From contig CALEXX010000038.1 in NCBI GenBank assembly GCA_937925095.1, forward strand, positions 1-26,867: a DNA stretch of 26,867 nt, read 5' to 3'. The position numbers and the translations under genes were made by a program. This DNA is from an uncultured Leptotrichia sp. (GTDB lineage Bacteria; Fusobacteriota; Fusobacteriia; Fusobacteriales; Leptotrichiaceae). Positions 7,865 through 16,903 of this stretch are shown here, piece by piece (position 1 is the stretch's first letter; each line of letters starts with the position of its first letter). The notes beneath the pieces were generated by a model. That model had not been told where the DNA came from, ran no database searches, and saw only the letters and a program-made list of their open reading frames with translations.

Positions 7865-9634
7865 ATGGATAGCAGAAATTTAATGTATTTTTCAGAGGCA
7901 CAGTCGGCTTATAAAAAATTTTTGAAATCATCCAGGGGAATTCTGGGATTGAATTTTAAAAAACAGGAAAATCTGAAATCCTTTGCTGAAGTACAGAAGG
8001 AAGAGAATGCCTATAACAGTGTAAATTTAGGCATAAAAGAGATTCCATTAGGGAAAATAGTTGGAAGTGTTGAAAAATATTCGTATTTTGATAAAAATTT
8101 TGTTCCTAAAAATAATATTGTAAAACAAAGATGGATAAGTATTTATACAGCATACATGGCGGAAACTATGCTTCCACCTGTTATTCTCTATAAAATAAAA
8201 GATGATTATTATGTTTATGATGGAAATCATAGAGTTTCTGTAGCTAAATTTTTAAATTTTGCCTCAATTGAAGCTGAAGTTGAAGAATTTTTACCTACTA
8301 AAGATACAAAGGATAAGATAATTTACCGTGAACATATGTTTTTTGAAAAGGAAACCGGAATCGAAGAGATAATATTGTCAGAACCTATAAAATATAAATA
8401 TTTGCGTGAGGAAATAGAAAGTTATACTAATCTTTTAAGTAAAAGAAGAAATAAAACTTTTACTTTAAAAGAGGGGGCTGCAAAGTGGTACAAGGAGATA
8501 TTTTTACCAATAAAAGTATTACTGGAGGAAAATAATACAGAAGAAAGTCAGAAAAATAATATAAATGATATTTTTATGTTTTTACTGGATCATAAATATT
8601 ATCTGAGTAAAAATGAAGAGAAAAATAAAGGATATCTTTACAGTACGATAGATTTTATAAATCTTGTGAAAACAAATGAAAATAGAAATTTGAATGATAT
8701 ATGTAAAATTGAAACACAGGAAGCCATTGATAAGTATATAAAACTAGCGGTTTTGGATGAAGAACTGATAGATTCAGATTTTCAGGAGAAAAAGAAAAAG
8801 GAAGAATTTTTAAAGAAGGAAATATCAGAATATTTTTCTGAAGCTCTGGAAAAACTCCCTTTAAGATATTTAGAATATTTGCCTGAGACTGATAATCAGG
8901 TAAATATTTTTGCAGGGTATATTTCAGAATACATTAAAATTTTAAATAAAGGTCAAAAATTTGAAATATTAAAAACAGGAAGTGGACAGCTGGAACAGGA
9001 AGAAAAAATAGAAAATACAGATTTTCATGCAGAAAAGAAAATATCAGTATTAAACTATATTCTTGAAATATTTTTACCAATTACAGAAATTTTAATGTGT
9101 ATGAATGAAGAAAATGTATTTTCTCCAAGAGAGTACGGAAATCTCCAGAATGAATTTTTCTATCTGCTAAGATTAAAAAAAATTCTTCTATCAGAAGGAA
9201 AAAGTGCAAAATATGAAAATATAATGGCAGAAAATATAAAAATTGCTGTTGATAGTAAAAATATGGATATGCTTTATGGAGTGAAAAAACTTCTTGTGAA
9301 GGAAAAGGAAAAAGAATTTTTAAGAAATTTGGAAAATCCTGAAAAATTTAAGGAATTGCTTGAAAAATACGGCGAAATCAAAAGATATGAAACATACATT
9401 GATTTTTTTATAATGCTTGATAATTATGGAGAAAGTAAGTTTCTAAACAGTCTTGAAAAAGATTTGGAAGAATTTTACAGTTTTGATGAAATTGTAAATG
9501 AATATAAGACACAGGAAGTAATGCACATGGAAAGAAATACAATTCTGAAAAATAGTTATGAAAAAAATTCACAGGAAAGATATGAATATGGATTTATTGA
9601 TTTTTTCATAATGAAAAATTTAGGGGAAATTTAA
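7865..9634 (+). CDS. ParB/Srx-like N-terminal domain protein with long helical C-terminal region, function unknown
   Basis: A 589-residue soluble protein. The first 150 or so residues resemble a ParB/sulfiredoxin-like domain: an opening NLMYFSEAQSAYKK, then EIPLGKIVGS, then PPVILYK and the signature DGNHRVSVAK at 119-128. In ParB-type folds the D-G-x-H-R region binds nucleotide. I know similar N-termini from uncharacterised proteins in other phyla. The remaining 440 residues are Lys/Glu-rich and mostly helical, with no motif I recognise. Two similar hydrophobic patches, YIDFFIM and FIDFFIM, the latter near the C-terminus, hint at a weak internal repeat. It has no helix-turn-helix or parA partner, so a chromosome-partition role is unlikely. 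A GGAGG ribosome site precedes ATG 7865. Confidence 0.72.
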   Translation: MDSRNLMYFSEAQSAYKKFLKSSRGILGLNFKKQENLKSFAEVQKEENAYNSVNLGIKEIPLGKIVGSVEKYSYFDKNFVPKNNIVKQRWISIYTAYMAETMLPPVILYKIKDDYYVYDGNHRVSVAKFLNFASIEAEVEEFLPTKDTKDKIIYREHMFFEKETGIEEIILSEPIKYKYLREEIESYTNLLSKRRNKTFTLKEGAAKWYKEIFLPIKVLLEENNTEESQKNNINDIFMFLLDHKYYLSKNEEKNKGYLYSTIDFINLVKTNENRNLNDICKIETQEAIDKYIKLAVLDEELIDSDFQEKKKKEEFLKKEISEYFSEALEKLPLRYLEYLPETDNQVNIFAGYISEYIKILNKGQKFEILKTGSGQLEQEEKIENTDFHAEKKISVLNYILEIFLPITEILMCMNEENVFSPREYGNLQNEFFYLLRLKKILLSEGKSAKYENIMAENIKIAVDSKNMDMLYGVKKLLVKEKEKEFLRNLENPEKFKELLEKYGEIKRYETYIDFFIMLDNYGESKFLNSLEKDLEEFYSFDEIVNEYKTQEVMHMERNTILKNSYEKNSQERYEYGFIDFFIMKNLGEI

Positions 9635-9651
9635 ATAGAAGGATGGCCGGA

Positions 9652-10443
9652 ATGAAAATAAAAGCTATATTTATGGATATGGATGGAACTCTTTTGAGAA
9701 GTGACCATACAATGTCAGATAAATTAAAGGAAAAATTAATAGAACTTGATAAAAATGGGATAAAAATATTTATTTCAACGGGTAGAATGTATGCCGCGGC
9801 ACTTCCATACCTGAAACAACTGGGCATAACAACTCCAGTTATAACATATAATGGTGGGAAAATAGTGGATCCTTCCACATCTGAAACGCTTTATGAAAAT
9901 CCTGTTACAGCTGAAACAGTAAAAAGAGTAATTGAAGTGTCAAGGGAAACAGGAATACACTTAAATCTTTACTCAGATGATAAGCTTTATGTGGAAAATG
10001 AAACTCCTGAAGGAAAGGCATATGCTGAAAAGACAGGGCTTAAATATGTTCTTGTTAATTTTGATGAATTTATCGGAAAAACTTCGACAAAGGCACTTTT
10101 TCTTGGAGAAAATGAAAAGTTGGTAAAATTGAAGGAAGAACTTGAAAGGGAATTACCTCAGTCAATTTTTGTTTTTTCTCAGCCTACATATCTGGAAGTG
10201 CTGAACGGAGGTGTAAGTAAAGGAAAAGCTGTAAAGGAACTGATGAATAAATACGGATTTTCAGAAGATGAAGTTATGACCTTTGGAGACCAGTGGAATG
10301 ATTTTGACATGCTTAAACTGGTAAAATATGGATATCTTATGGGAAATGCTTCAGAAGATCTTAAAAAGGAATTTACAGAAGACAGGATAACTTTATCAAA
10401 TGATGATGAAGGAATCTATCATATAATAAAAGACATTTTATAA
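9652..10443 (+). CDS. HAD-superfamily phosphatase, Cof / YidA-like subfamily (IIB cap)
   Basis: Dephosphorylates small phosphorylated metabolites such as sugar phosphates or cofactors; the exact substrate is not predictable. This 263-residue protein has motif I D9-M-D11-G-T with nucleophile Asp9, motif II STGR, and motif IV GDQWNDFDML. The middle third forms the C2 cap typical of Cof proteins. I place the start at ATG 9652, nine bases after GAAGG (9638-9642). An in-frame ATG at 9643 abuts that ribosome site with no spacing and would add only three residues. It is 17 bases after the ParB-like gene and 15 before dnaE, so it is co-transcribed with them. Confidence 0.9.
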   Translation: MKIKAIFMDMDGTLLRSDHTMSDKLKEKLIELDKNGIKIFISTGRMYAAALPYLKQLGITTPVITYNGGKIVDPSTSETLYENPVTAETVKRVIEVSRETGIHLNLYSDDKLYVENETPEGKAYAEKTGLKYVLVNFDEFIGKTSTKALFLGENEKLVKLKEELERELPQSIFVFSQPTYLEVLNGGVSKGKAVKELMNKYGFSEDEVMTFGDQWNDFDMLKLVKYGYLMGNASEDLKKEFTEDRITLSNDDEGIYHIIKDIL

Positions 10444-10458
10444 AAAACAGGTGGTGCA

Positions 10459-13400
10459 ATGGAAAAGAAAATAGCACACTTAAAGCTGCATACAGAATAC
10501 TCCCTTCTTGAAGGAGTAGGGAAAATAGAAGAATACATAGAAAAAGCAGGGAAGTTGGGCATAGACACTCTTGCAATAACAGATACTGCAATGTTTGGAG
10601 TAATAGAATTTTATAAAAAGTGTAAGAAATCTGGAATAAAACCTATTATCGGGCTGGAAGTATTTCTGGATGGAATAGTATCGGAAGGTGAGTATTCACT
10701 AACACTTCTGGCAAAAAATAAAAATGGATACAGGAATTTATGTAAGCTGTCTTCAATTTCATATAGCCGTTTTAACAGAAGAAGAAATAAAATAAAATAT
10801 GAAGAACTGCTGGAATACAGTTCAGATTTATTTATTTTATCGGGAGGGATACACGGTGAAATTGTTGATGGGTTAAGCCAGTATAAATATCCTGAAGCAA
10901 AAAAAGTTGCAATGAAACTGTATAAGGATTTCATGGAAAATTTTTATATTGAAGTGCCTGCAGCTATGAGGCTTGAAACAGTAAGAAAGTCACTTTTTGA
11001 AATGATAAAGGAAACAGGGATAAACTATATAGTAAATAATGATGTCTATTATCCTGAAAATGGAGAAGCGATACTTCAGAAAATACTTTCTTCCATAAAA
11101 GAAGGAAATAAGATAGAAGCAGACAGTTATGAAATACTGTATGATGACCTGTATTTGAAATCCTATGATCAGATGAAACAGAATTTCTCAAATTTTGAGG
11201 ATGAGCTGTTTAGTAAAGGGATTGAAAATATTAATTATATTGTAGAAAATTGTAATGTTAATTTTGAGTTTGATAACTTTAAGTTTCCAAAATATGAACT
11301 TCCAGAAGGAATAAGTGAGGAACAATATATAAGAAAGCTGGTATATGAAGGTGCAGCTTTAAAGTATATGGGAAAAGATATTGAAAAAAATGCCGGTGAT
11401 GCAGCAGAAAGAAATGAAAAAGAGATAAAGAAAGAACTGGAAGATAATGGTTTTAAACAGGTAATTGAAAGACTGGAATATGAGCTTCAGATAATAAATA
11501 ATATGGGATATAACGGTTATTTTATAATTGTCTGGGATTTTATAAGGTTTGCAAAGAATGTTGGAGTATTTGTAGGTCCTGGAAGAGGTTCCGCTGCAGG
11601 AAGTCTTGTTTCCTATGTTCTTGATATAACAGAAATAGATCCTTTGAAGTACAACTTGATTTTTGAAAGGTTTTTAAATCCTGAAAGAATTTCAATGCCT
11701 GACATAGACATAGATTTTGATCAGGAACAGAGGGAAATTGTCATAGAATACGTGCTTAAGAAATATGGTCCGCAGCATGTGGCACATATAATAACTTTTG
11801 GAACATTAAAAGCAAGGGCTGCAGTAAGGGATGTTGGAAGAGTTCTCGGTATAAACCTGAAAAAAGTAGATGTAGTGGCAAAAAATATACCATTTAACAT
11901 GGATTTGGAAGATTCCCTTAACAATATTGAAGTTTTGAGAAATCTTTACAATGAAGACAATGAAGTAAAAACAATGATAGATTATTCTAAAAAAATTGAA
12001 GGAAGAGTGCGTCATGCTTCAGTCCATGCTGCAGGAATGGTAATTTCAAAAGAAGTACTGGATGATGAAATTCCAACTTACTCTGACGGAAAGACAGCGG
12101 TTCCTTCTACCCAGTATCAAATGAAGGAGCTTGAAGATCTTGGTATTTTAAAGATAGATTTTCTAGGGCTGAAAAACCTTACAATTTTAAGAAAAACAGT
12201 TGAAAATATTGAAAAAACAACAAATGAAAGAATAAATCTCAGTTCCATAGAACTTGATAATGAAAAGGCTTACAGGCTTCTTTCAAAGGCAGATACTCTG
12301 GGGATATTTCAGTGTGAGTCGCATGGAATAAGACAGCTTATGAAGAGGTTAAAAATAGAAAAGTTTGATGATATAATTGCCTTACTTTCCCTTTATCGTC
12401 CAGGGCCTCTTCAAAGTGGAATGGTGGATGATTTTATAGCTTCAAAAAACAAGGACAAGGAAATAAAATATCCACATGATTCACTGAAGGAGATTCTGGA
12501 AGAAACTTATGGGGTTATACTCTATCAGGAACAGGTAATGAAAATAGTGAGTAAAATGGCAGACTATTCCTTAGGTGAAGCTGATGAACTGAGAAGGGCA
12601 ATCGGGAAAAAAATTCCTCAAATAATAGAACAGAACAGGGAAAAGTTTGTAAGAAAATCTGTAGAAAAAGGAATTGCTGAAAAAAAGGCAAATGAAATTT
12701 ATGATTTAATTGACAAATTTGGTGGATATGGATTTAACAAGTCGCATTCAGCGGCATATGCGCTTATAGTTTACTGGACTGCTTATTTTAAGGCGAATTA
12801 TCCTGTAGAATTTATGGCGGCAGTCATGTCTACTGAAATGTATAATATTGACAGGCTTTCCCTCTTTATAAACGAGGCTAGGGAAAAGAATATTGAAGTT
12901 CTGGTGCCGGACGTAAGCCTTTCTGATGCGGAATTTAAAGTGGAAGGAAATGGTATAAGATTTGGCTTGACGGCAATTAAAGGAATAGGAAGAAACTTCG
13001 TCATGGATATTATGGAGGAAAGAAGGGAACCTTTTGTATCCTATGAAGATTTTGTGTATAGAATGAAGCAGTATGGACTGAACAGAAAACAGCTTGAATC
13101 TCTTGTACTTTCAGGAAGTCTGGATAAATTTCCAGGTAACAGGCAGGAAAAATTTCTGTCAATTGACAAAACTTTAGAATGGGCTACAAAAAAATATGAA
13201 GCCGAGGAAGATCTTCAATTAATTCTTTTTGGAGGGAAAAGCGAAAGGATAAGGGAATTCAGTTTGACGAAAACAGAAGAATTTCCGCAGAATTTAATGC
13301 TGAAATACGAAAAAGAATATTTGGGCATATATGTTTCTGCACATCCTCTGTCTTCAAAAAAGGCACTTTTGGAAATGATAGAACATATGAAGATTTCTGA

Positions 13401-13932
13401 CCTTGAAAGATCGAGAAATAGAAGAAAAATAGGAAAATTCACAAAAATACGGTTAATCGGAATTATGAAAAATTTAAATAAACTTGTAGCAAAAAATTCC
13501 GGAGAACCTATGGTGAAATTTGAACTGGAAGATTTTACAGGAACAGTGGAAATTATATGTTTTCCTAGGGATTTCATAAAATTTGGATATAAAATATTTG
13601 AAGATGGGATAGCTATGGTGGAAGGGCATCTGAATCAGGAAGGAAACAGATATTCGGTAGTACTGAGCCATATAAATGCCCTTGATGAATTAGATGAAAA
13701 TAAATTTCTAAATTTATATGTTTTAATTGATGATGAAAGCAGGGAAAATATAGTTGAGCTGAAAAAACTCATTCTGGAAAATAGGGGAGAAAATAAAGTT
13801 TTACTTGCAATGGCCACAGAAGAAAAAAAGGAAATTATAAAGCTGAGCAGTAAATACAATGTGAATTTATCCAGAAAATTTATGAGAAAATTAGCGGGTC
13901 TGGTAGGTATAAAAAAAATAAAGATTCGTTAG
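10459..13932 (+). CDS. dnaE: DNA polymerase III alpha subunit (DnaE type)
   Basis: Replicative family-C polymerase, 1157 residues. In order: PHP domain (1-280), palm/fingers with PGRGSAAGS and the catalytic aspartates in PDIDIDF (D415 and D417) plus the third Asp567 in KIDFLGL, a helix-hairpin-helix region near 840, then an OB-fold (about 985-1070) and a C-terminal tail. All polymerase residues are present. The PHP domain is different: metal-binding positions usually His are Lys9 (L-K-L-H), Thr43 (TDT), Ala169 and Tyr197 (NDVYY), so proofreading by this domain is unlikely. It is the last gene of the operon that begins with the cysteine desulfurase; a new promoter begins just after its stop codon. 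Confidence 0.96.
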   Translation: MEKKIAHLKLHTEYSLLEGVGKIEEYIEKAGKLGIDTLAITDTAMFGVIEFYKKCKKSGIKPIIGLEVFLDGIVSEGEYSLTLLAKNKNGYRNLCKLSSISYSRFNRRRNKIKYEELLEYSSDLFILSGGIHGEIVDGLSQYKYPEAKKVAMKLYKDFMENFYIEVPAAMRLETVRKSLFEMIKETGINYIVNNDVYYPENGEAILQKILSSIKEGNKIEADSYEILYDDLYLKSYDQMKQNFSNFEDELFSKGIENINYIVENCNVNFEFDNFKFPKYELPEGISEEQYIRKLVYEGAALKYMGKDIEKNAGDAAERNEKEIKKELEDNGFKQVIERLEYELQIINNMGYNGYFIIVWDFIRFAKNVGVFVGPGRGSAAGSLVSYVLDITEIDPLKYNLIFERFLNPERISMPDIDIDFDQEQREIVIEYVLKKYGPQHVAHIITFGTLKARAAVRDVGRVLGINLKKVDVVAKNIPFNMDLEDSLNNIEVLRNLYNEDNEVKTMIDYSKKIEGRVRHASVHAAGMVISKEVLDDEIPTYSDGKTAVPSTQYQMKELEDLGILKIDFLGLKNLTILRKTVENIEKTTNERINLSSIELDNEKAYRLLSKADTLGIFQCESHGIRQLMKRLKIEKFDDIIALLSLYRPGPLQSGMVDDFIASKNKDKEIKYPHDSLKEILEETYGVILYQEQVMKIVSKMADYSLGEADELRRAIGKKIPQIIEQNREKFVRKSVEKGIAEKKANEIYDLIDKFGGYGFNKSHSAAYALIVYWTAYFKANYPVEFMAAVMSTEMYNIDRLSLFINEAREKNIEVLVPDVSLSDAEFKVEGNGIRFGLTAIKGIGRNFVMDIMEERREPFVSYEDFVYRMKQYGLNRKQLESLVLSGSLDKFPGNRQEKFLSIDKTLEWATKKYEAEEDLQLILFGGKSERIREFSLTKTEEFPQNLMLKYEKEYLGIYVSAHPLSSKKALLEMIEHMKISDLERSRNRRKIGKFTKIRLIGIMKNLNKLVAKNSGEPMVKFELEDFTGTVEIICFPRDFIKFGYKIFEDGIAMVEGHLNQEGNRYSVVLSHINALDELDENKFLNLYVLIDDESRENIVELKKLILENRGENKVLLAMATEEKKEIIKLSSKYNVNLSRKFMRKLAGLVGIKKIKIR

Positions 13933-13933
13933 A

Positions 13934-13962
13934 TTGAAAAAAAGTCTTCTATGTGGTAAAAT
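13934..13962 (+). promoter_or_regulatory. Promoter of the acc operon
   Basis: TTGAAA (13934-13939) and TAAAAT (13957-13962) are separated by exactly 17 bases, with an extended -10 TGG (13954-13956). Predicted start of transcription is near 13969. The -35 box begins two bases after the dnaE stop codon. Confidence 0.72.
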
Positions 13963-14001
13963 TAATAGAATAAAAGATTTATTAAACTCGAAGGAGGACG
14001 G

Positions 14002-14403
14002 ATGGAACTTAGAGATATTAAAGAATTAATGAAAGTGTTGAAAAAAGAAGAAATGCATGAAATAAAAGTAAGATATGGGAAAGTAAAGCTTACTATAAAA
14101 AATTCTGATGAATCTAACGTAGAAAATGTAAGAGTAGAAATAAAAACTGAGAAAAAAGAAGAACATAAAATTGATACTGTAAAAGAAGAAGTTATAAAAT
14201 CACAGAATGTTGGTGAAATAAAACTTGCAAATCTTGAAAAAGGTATGCCGGTGCAGAAAGGAATGAAATTAGGTAAAATAACTACCATAGGTGTGGAGAC
14301 AGATGTCAAATCACCTGTAAATGGTATTTTAAAAGAAATTTTAGTGTCAGATCAGGCGGCGGTTGACTTTGCAAAGCCTTTATTTATAATTGAAGTACTG
14401 TAA
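14002..14403 (+). CDS. AccB-like biotin carboxyl carrier homologue lacking the biotinylated lysine
   Basis: A 133-residue homologue of the acetyl-CoA carboxylase carrier protein. Residues 1-35 match the BCCP N-terminus (MELRDIKELM, then a beta strand VRYGKVKLTIKN). Residues 36-70 are a charged Lys/Glu linker. Residues 73-133 form a biotinyl-like domain: VGEI, then KGMPVQKG, SPVNGILKEILV and KPLFIIE. Aligned on VNGILKEILV, the biotinylation motif E-A-M-K-M becomes T94-T95-I96-G97-V98, so the acceptor lysine is Gly97. The domain also lacks the seven or so residues of the thumb seen in E. coli AccB. AAGGAGG lies directly ahead. The frame is intact and the conserved accBC-asp23-nusB order is kept. 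It may be a structural or regulatory subunit, or an apo relic. Confidence 0.85.
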   Translation: MELRDIKELMKVLKKEEMHEIKVRYGKVKLTIKNSDESNVENVRVEIKTEKKEEHKIDTVKEEVIKSQNVGEIKLANLEKGMPVQKGMKLGKITTIGVETDVKSPVNGILKEILVSDQAAVDFAKPLFIIEVL

Positions 14404-14470
14404 AAAAATGTAAATCAAAATGTAAAAATATAAATTATTTTAAAAGATGAAGAAAAGTTTGGGAGGATTC

Positions 14471-15826
14471 ATGTTTAAAAAAATATTGATAGCAAATAGA
14501 GGAGAAATAGCAGTAAGAATTATAAGGGCGGCAAGGGAACTTGGAATAGCAACAGTTGCTGTCTATTCAGAAGCTGATAAGGATTCCTTACATGTAACAT
14601 TGGCAGATGAAGCAATCTGTATAGGTTCTGCAAGCAGTGCAGACTCATATTTGAAAATACCTAATATAATTTCAGCGGCACTTATTACAAAAAGTGAAGC
14701 AATACATCCAGGATATGGATTTTTAGCAGAAAATGCATCATTTGCAAAAATATGTGCACAAAATAATATAGTATTTATAGGGCCTAGTCCTGAACTTATA
14801 AATATGATGGGAGATAAGGCAACAGCAAGGGAAACTGCAATCAAGCATAAAGTACCTATAACAAAAGGATCAGACGGTATAGTTCCTAATGTTGAAGAAG
14901 CTAAGAAGGTTGCAAAATGGATAACTTATCCTGTTATGATAAAAGCTACTGCCGGTGGTGGTGGAAAAGGAATGAGAATTGCCCACGATGAAAAAGAACT
15001 TGTAGAAAACTATATTGCGGCACAGAATGAAGCAAAAGCGGCTTTTGGAAATCCTGATGTATATATTGAAAAATATGTTGAAGAACCTAGGCACGTTGAA
15101 ATACAGGTTATAGGAGATAAGTTTGGAAATGCAGTTCACCTTGGAGAAAGAGACTGTTCCATTCAGAGAAGACATCAGAAACTGATAGAAGAAGCTCCGT
15201 CTGCAGGAATAGATGCAAAAACAAGAGAAAAAATGGGAAAATTTGCGGCAAAACTTACAAAGGGAATAGGATACGACAGCGTTGGAACTTTGGAATTCCT
15301 TGTTGATAAGAATATGAATTTCTACTTTATGGAAATGAATACAAGAATACAGGTTGAGCATACAATAAGTGAAGAAATAACAGGAGTAGATCTTATAAAA
15401 GAGCAGATAAAAGTAGCTGCCGGAGAAAAATTGAGTTTCTCTCAGAAGGATATAAATATAACAGGACATGCAATCGAATGTAGAATAAATGCAGAAGATT
15501 CAGAAAATGGATTCCTTCCTTCAAGTGGAACTCTTGAGAAATATATACCGGCAGGAGGAATAGGAGTAAGAGTGGATTCACATTCTTACCAGAATTATGA
15601 TATTCCGCCATACTATGACTCAATGATAGCCAAGCTTATAGTAAAGGGAAAAACAAGGGAAGAAGCTATTCAGAGAATGAAAAGGGCTTTAAAGGAATTT
15701 CTGATTGAAGGAGTGGATACAACAATTCCTTTCCATTTAAGAGTTCTTGACAATGAAGACTTTAAAAAGGGAACAATATACACAAACTTTATAGAAACAC
15801 ATTTTAAGGATACTTTAAATAAATAA
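14471..15826 (+). CDS. accC: Biotin carboxylase subunit of acetyl-CoA carboxylase
   Basis: Uses ATP and bicarbonate to carboxylate biotin on the carrier protein, the first half-reaction toward malonyl-CoA. The 451-residue length matches E. coli AccC (449). It begins MFKKILIANRGEIA. The ATP-grasp glycine-rich loop is AGGGGKGMR, the catalytic stretch is ERDCSIQRRHQK, and the metal/arginine loop is EMNTRIQVEHT, all intact. GGAGG (14462-14466) serves ATG 14471; an earlier in-frame ATG at 14447 has no ribosome site. Similar ATP-grasp subunits serve pyruvate or urea carboxylases, but the size and the flanking accB-like and asp23 genes favour acetyl-CoA carboxylase. The accA and accD genes are not in this window. 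Confidence 0.94.
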   Translation: MFKKILIANRGEIAVRIIRAARELGIATVAVYSEADKDSLHVTLADEAICIGSASSADSYLKIPNIISAALITKSEAIHPGYGFLAENASFAKICAQNNIVFIGPSPELINMMGDKATARETAIKHKVPITKGSDGIVPNVEEAKKVAKWITYPVMIKATAGGGGKGMRIAHDEKELVENYIAAQNEAKAAFGNPDVYIEKYVEEPRHVEIQVIGDKFGNAVHLGERDCSIQRRHQKLIEEAPSAGIDAKTREKMGKFAAKLTKGIGYDSVGTLEFLVDKNMNFYFMEMNTRIQVEHTISEEITGVDLIKEQIKVAAGEKLSFSQKDINITGHAIECRINAEDSENGFLPSSGTLEKYIPAGGIGVRVDSHSYQNYDIPPYYDSMIAKLIVKGKTREEAIQRMKRALKEFLIEGVDTTIPFHLRVLDNEDFKKGTIYTNFIETHFKDTLNK

Positions 15827-15856
15827 AAATAAGAAAACAAATTAGGAGGTAACAGC

Positions 15857-16264
15857 ATGAATGAATTAGGAAATGTAAGTATATCACAGGAAGTTGTAGC
15901 AACAATTGCAGAATCTGTAATAACTGAAATTGACGGGGTACACAGTTTAGTTGGAAGTTCTTCAAAAAATGAAATAACTAAATTTTTTCAAAGTGTATCT
16001 TCAGGTGGAGGAAAAGGAATAGAAGTAGAAGTTGGAGAAACAGAATGTACACTTGATTTATACATTATTGCAAAATTGGGATATCAGCTTCCAGCTCTGG
16101 CAGGTGAAATTCAGACAAAAGTAGTTAAAGCAATAACTGAAATGACAGGATTAAAGGTTCAGGAGGTAAATGTATTTATCCAGAAGGTTGTAAAAGATGT
16201 TCCTGAACAGGAAACACAACTTAAAAAATTACCTGAAAACAATAATGTTGCTGAAGAAAAATAA
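15857..16264 (+). CDS. Asp23/Gls24 family envelope stress protein
   Basis: A 135-residue soluble protein of the Asp23/Gls24 (DUF322) family. The core shows GNVSISQEVVATIAESVITEIDGV at the start, here seen as SISQEVVATIAE with TEIDGVHSLVG, and later QTKVVKAITEMTGL and VNVFIQKVV, the family's usual end. In staphylococci Asp23 coats the inner face of the membrane through the anchor AmaP, and an AmaP homologue is the next gene here. YqhY, the Bacillus relative in the accBC operon, is linked to control of acetyl-CoA carboxylase, so this copy may have that role. AGGAGG lies at 15844-15849. Confidence 0.88.
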   Translation: MNELGNVSISQEVVATIAESVITEIDGVHSLVGSSSKNEITKFFQSVSSGGGKGIEVEVGETECTLDLYIIAKLGYQLPALAGEIQTKVVKAITEMTGLKVQEVNVFIQKVVKDVPEQETQLKKLPENNNVAEEK

Positions 16265-16276
16265 GAGGAGTGATTT

Positions 16277-16903
16277 ATGATAGCTTTATTAGGTTTTCTC
16301 GCTAGATTGTCTGTTATACTTGGATTTGTCGGAGTGGCTTTTGCCAGTATATCAGATTTACTAATGAGAACAAATTATTTAACAATGGTGGATAGTATGG
16401 TTGACCTTGGAAGTACAAAAGTGAAAATAGTTCTTGGACTTCTGGCAATTATCTATCTTGTAATATTTCTTCTATCTTACATACATAAACTTACTAAATA
16501 TTCTAATAATAGAAAAGTTAAAAATAAAAGTGGAGAAATAGAAGTTACTATAAAAACAATAAATGAAGTTGCAAAAGATTTTCTTGCTTCACAGGAAATT
16601 ATAAAAAATTCCAAGATAAAATCTTATCCTAGTGGAAAAGCAGTAGTTATTGAAGCAGTTGTTGATACATACAATGTGGATAATTTAAAGGATAAGTTGA
16701 CAAAAATACAGGAAAAGCTTTCTGAGCATGTATTTAATTCTACAGGAATTACTGTTAAGAAAAGCAAGGTAAATCTGAAAAAAGTATTAGGTGAAACAAT
16801 TGTTGAGAAAAAAATAATTGAAGAGCCTGTAAATGTTAAGGAAAATATTTCTGAAACAGCTTCAGAGGAAAAAATTTCCGTTCAAGAAGAAGGAGAAAAT
16901 TAA
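16277..16903 (+). CDS. amaP: AmaP-like alkaline shock response membrane anchor protein
   Basis: A 208-residue protein with two membrane helices (about residues 3-28 and 50-68), followed by a cytoplasmic domain of its own Asp23-like fold (GEIEVTIKTINEVAKDF from about residue 85) and a charged Glu/Lys tail. This is the plan of AmaP, which holds Asp23 at the membrane. It follows the asp23 gene by 12 bases and its TAA shares one base with the nusB ATG, so the three are translated from one message. Name based on architecture and neighbourhood; overall similarity between AmaP proteins is low. Confidence 0.78.
   Translation: MIALLGFLARLSVILGFVGVAFASISDLLMRTNYLTMVDSMVDLGSTKVKIVLGLLAIIYLVIFLLSYIHKLTKYSNNRKVKNKSGEIEVTIKTINEVAKDFLASQEIIKNSKIKSYPSGKAVVIEAVVDTYNVDNLKDKLTKIQEKLSEHVFNSTGITVKKSKVNLKKVLGETIVEKKIIEEPVNVKENISETASEEKISVQEEGEN

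Noticed and set aside
14002..14403. The Met-Lys pair in KGMKLG (near residues 88-91 of the AccB-like protein) as the biotinylation site
   Set aside because: In the alignment this segment corresponds to the strand before the biotinyl turn (K-G-D-x-L in normal BCCPs), about eight residues too early, and it lacks the preceding Glu-Ala. The turn position itself is T-T-I-G.
14870..15469. 199-residue open frame on the minus strand within accC
   Set aside because: Antisense to conserved biotin-carboxylase motifs; Tyr/Phe/Cys-rich with no domain.
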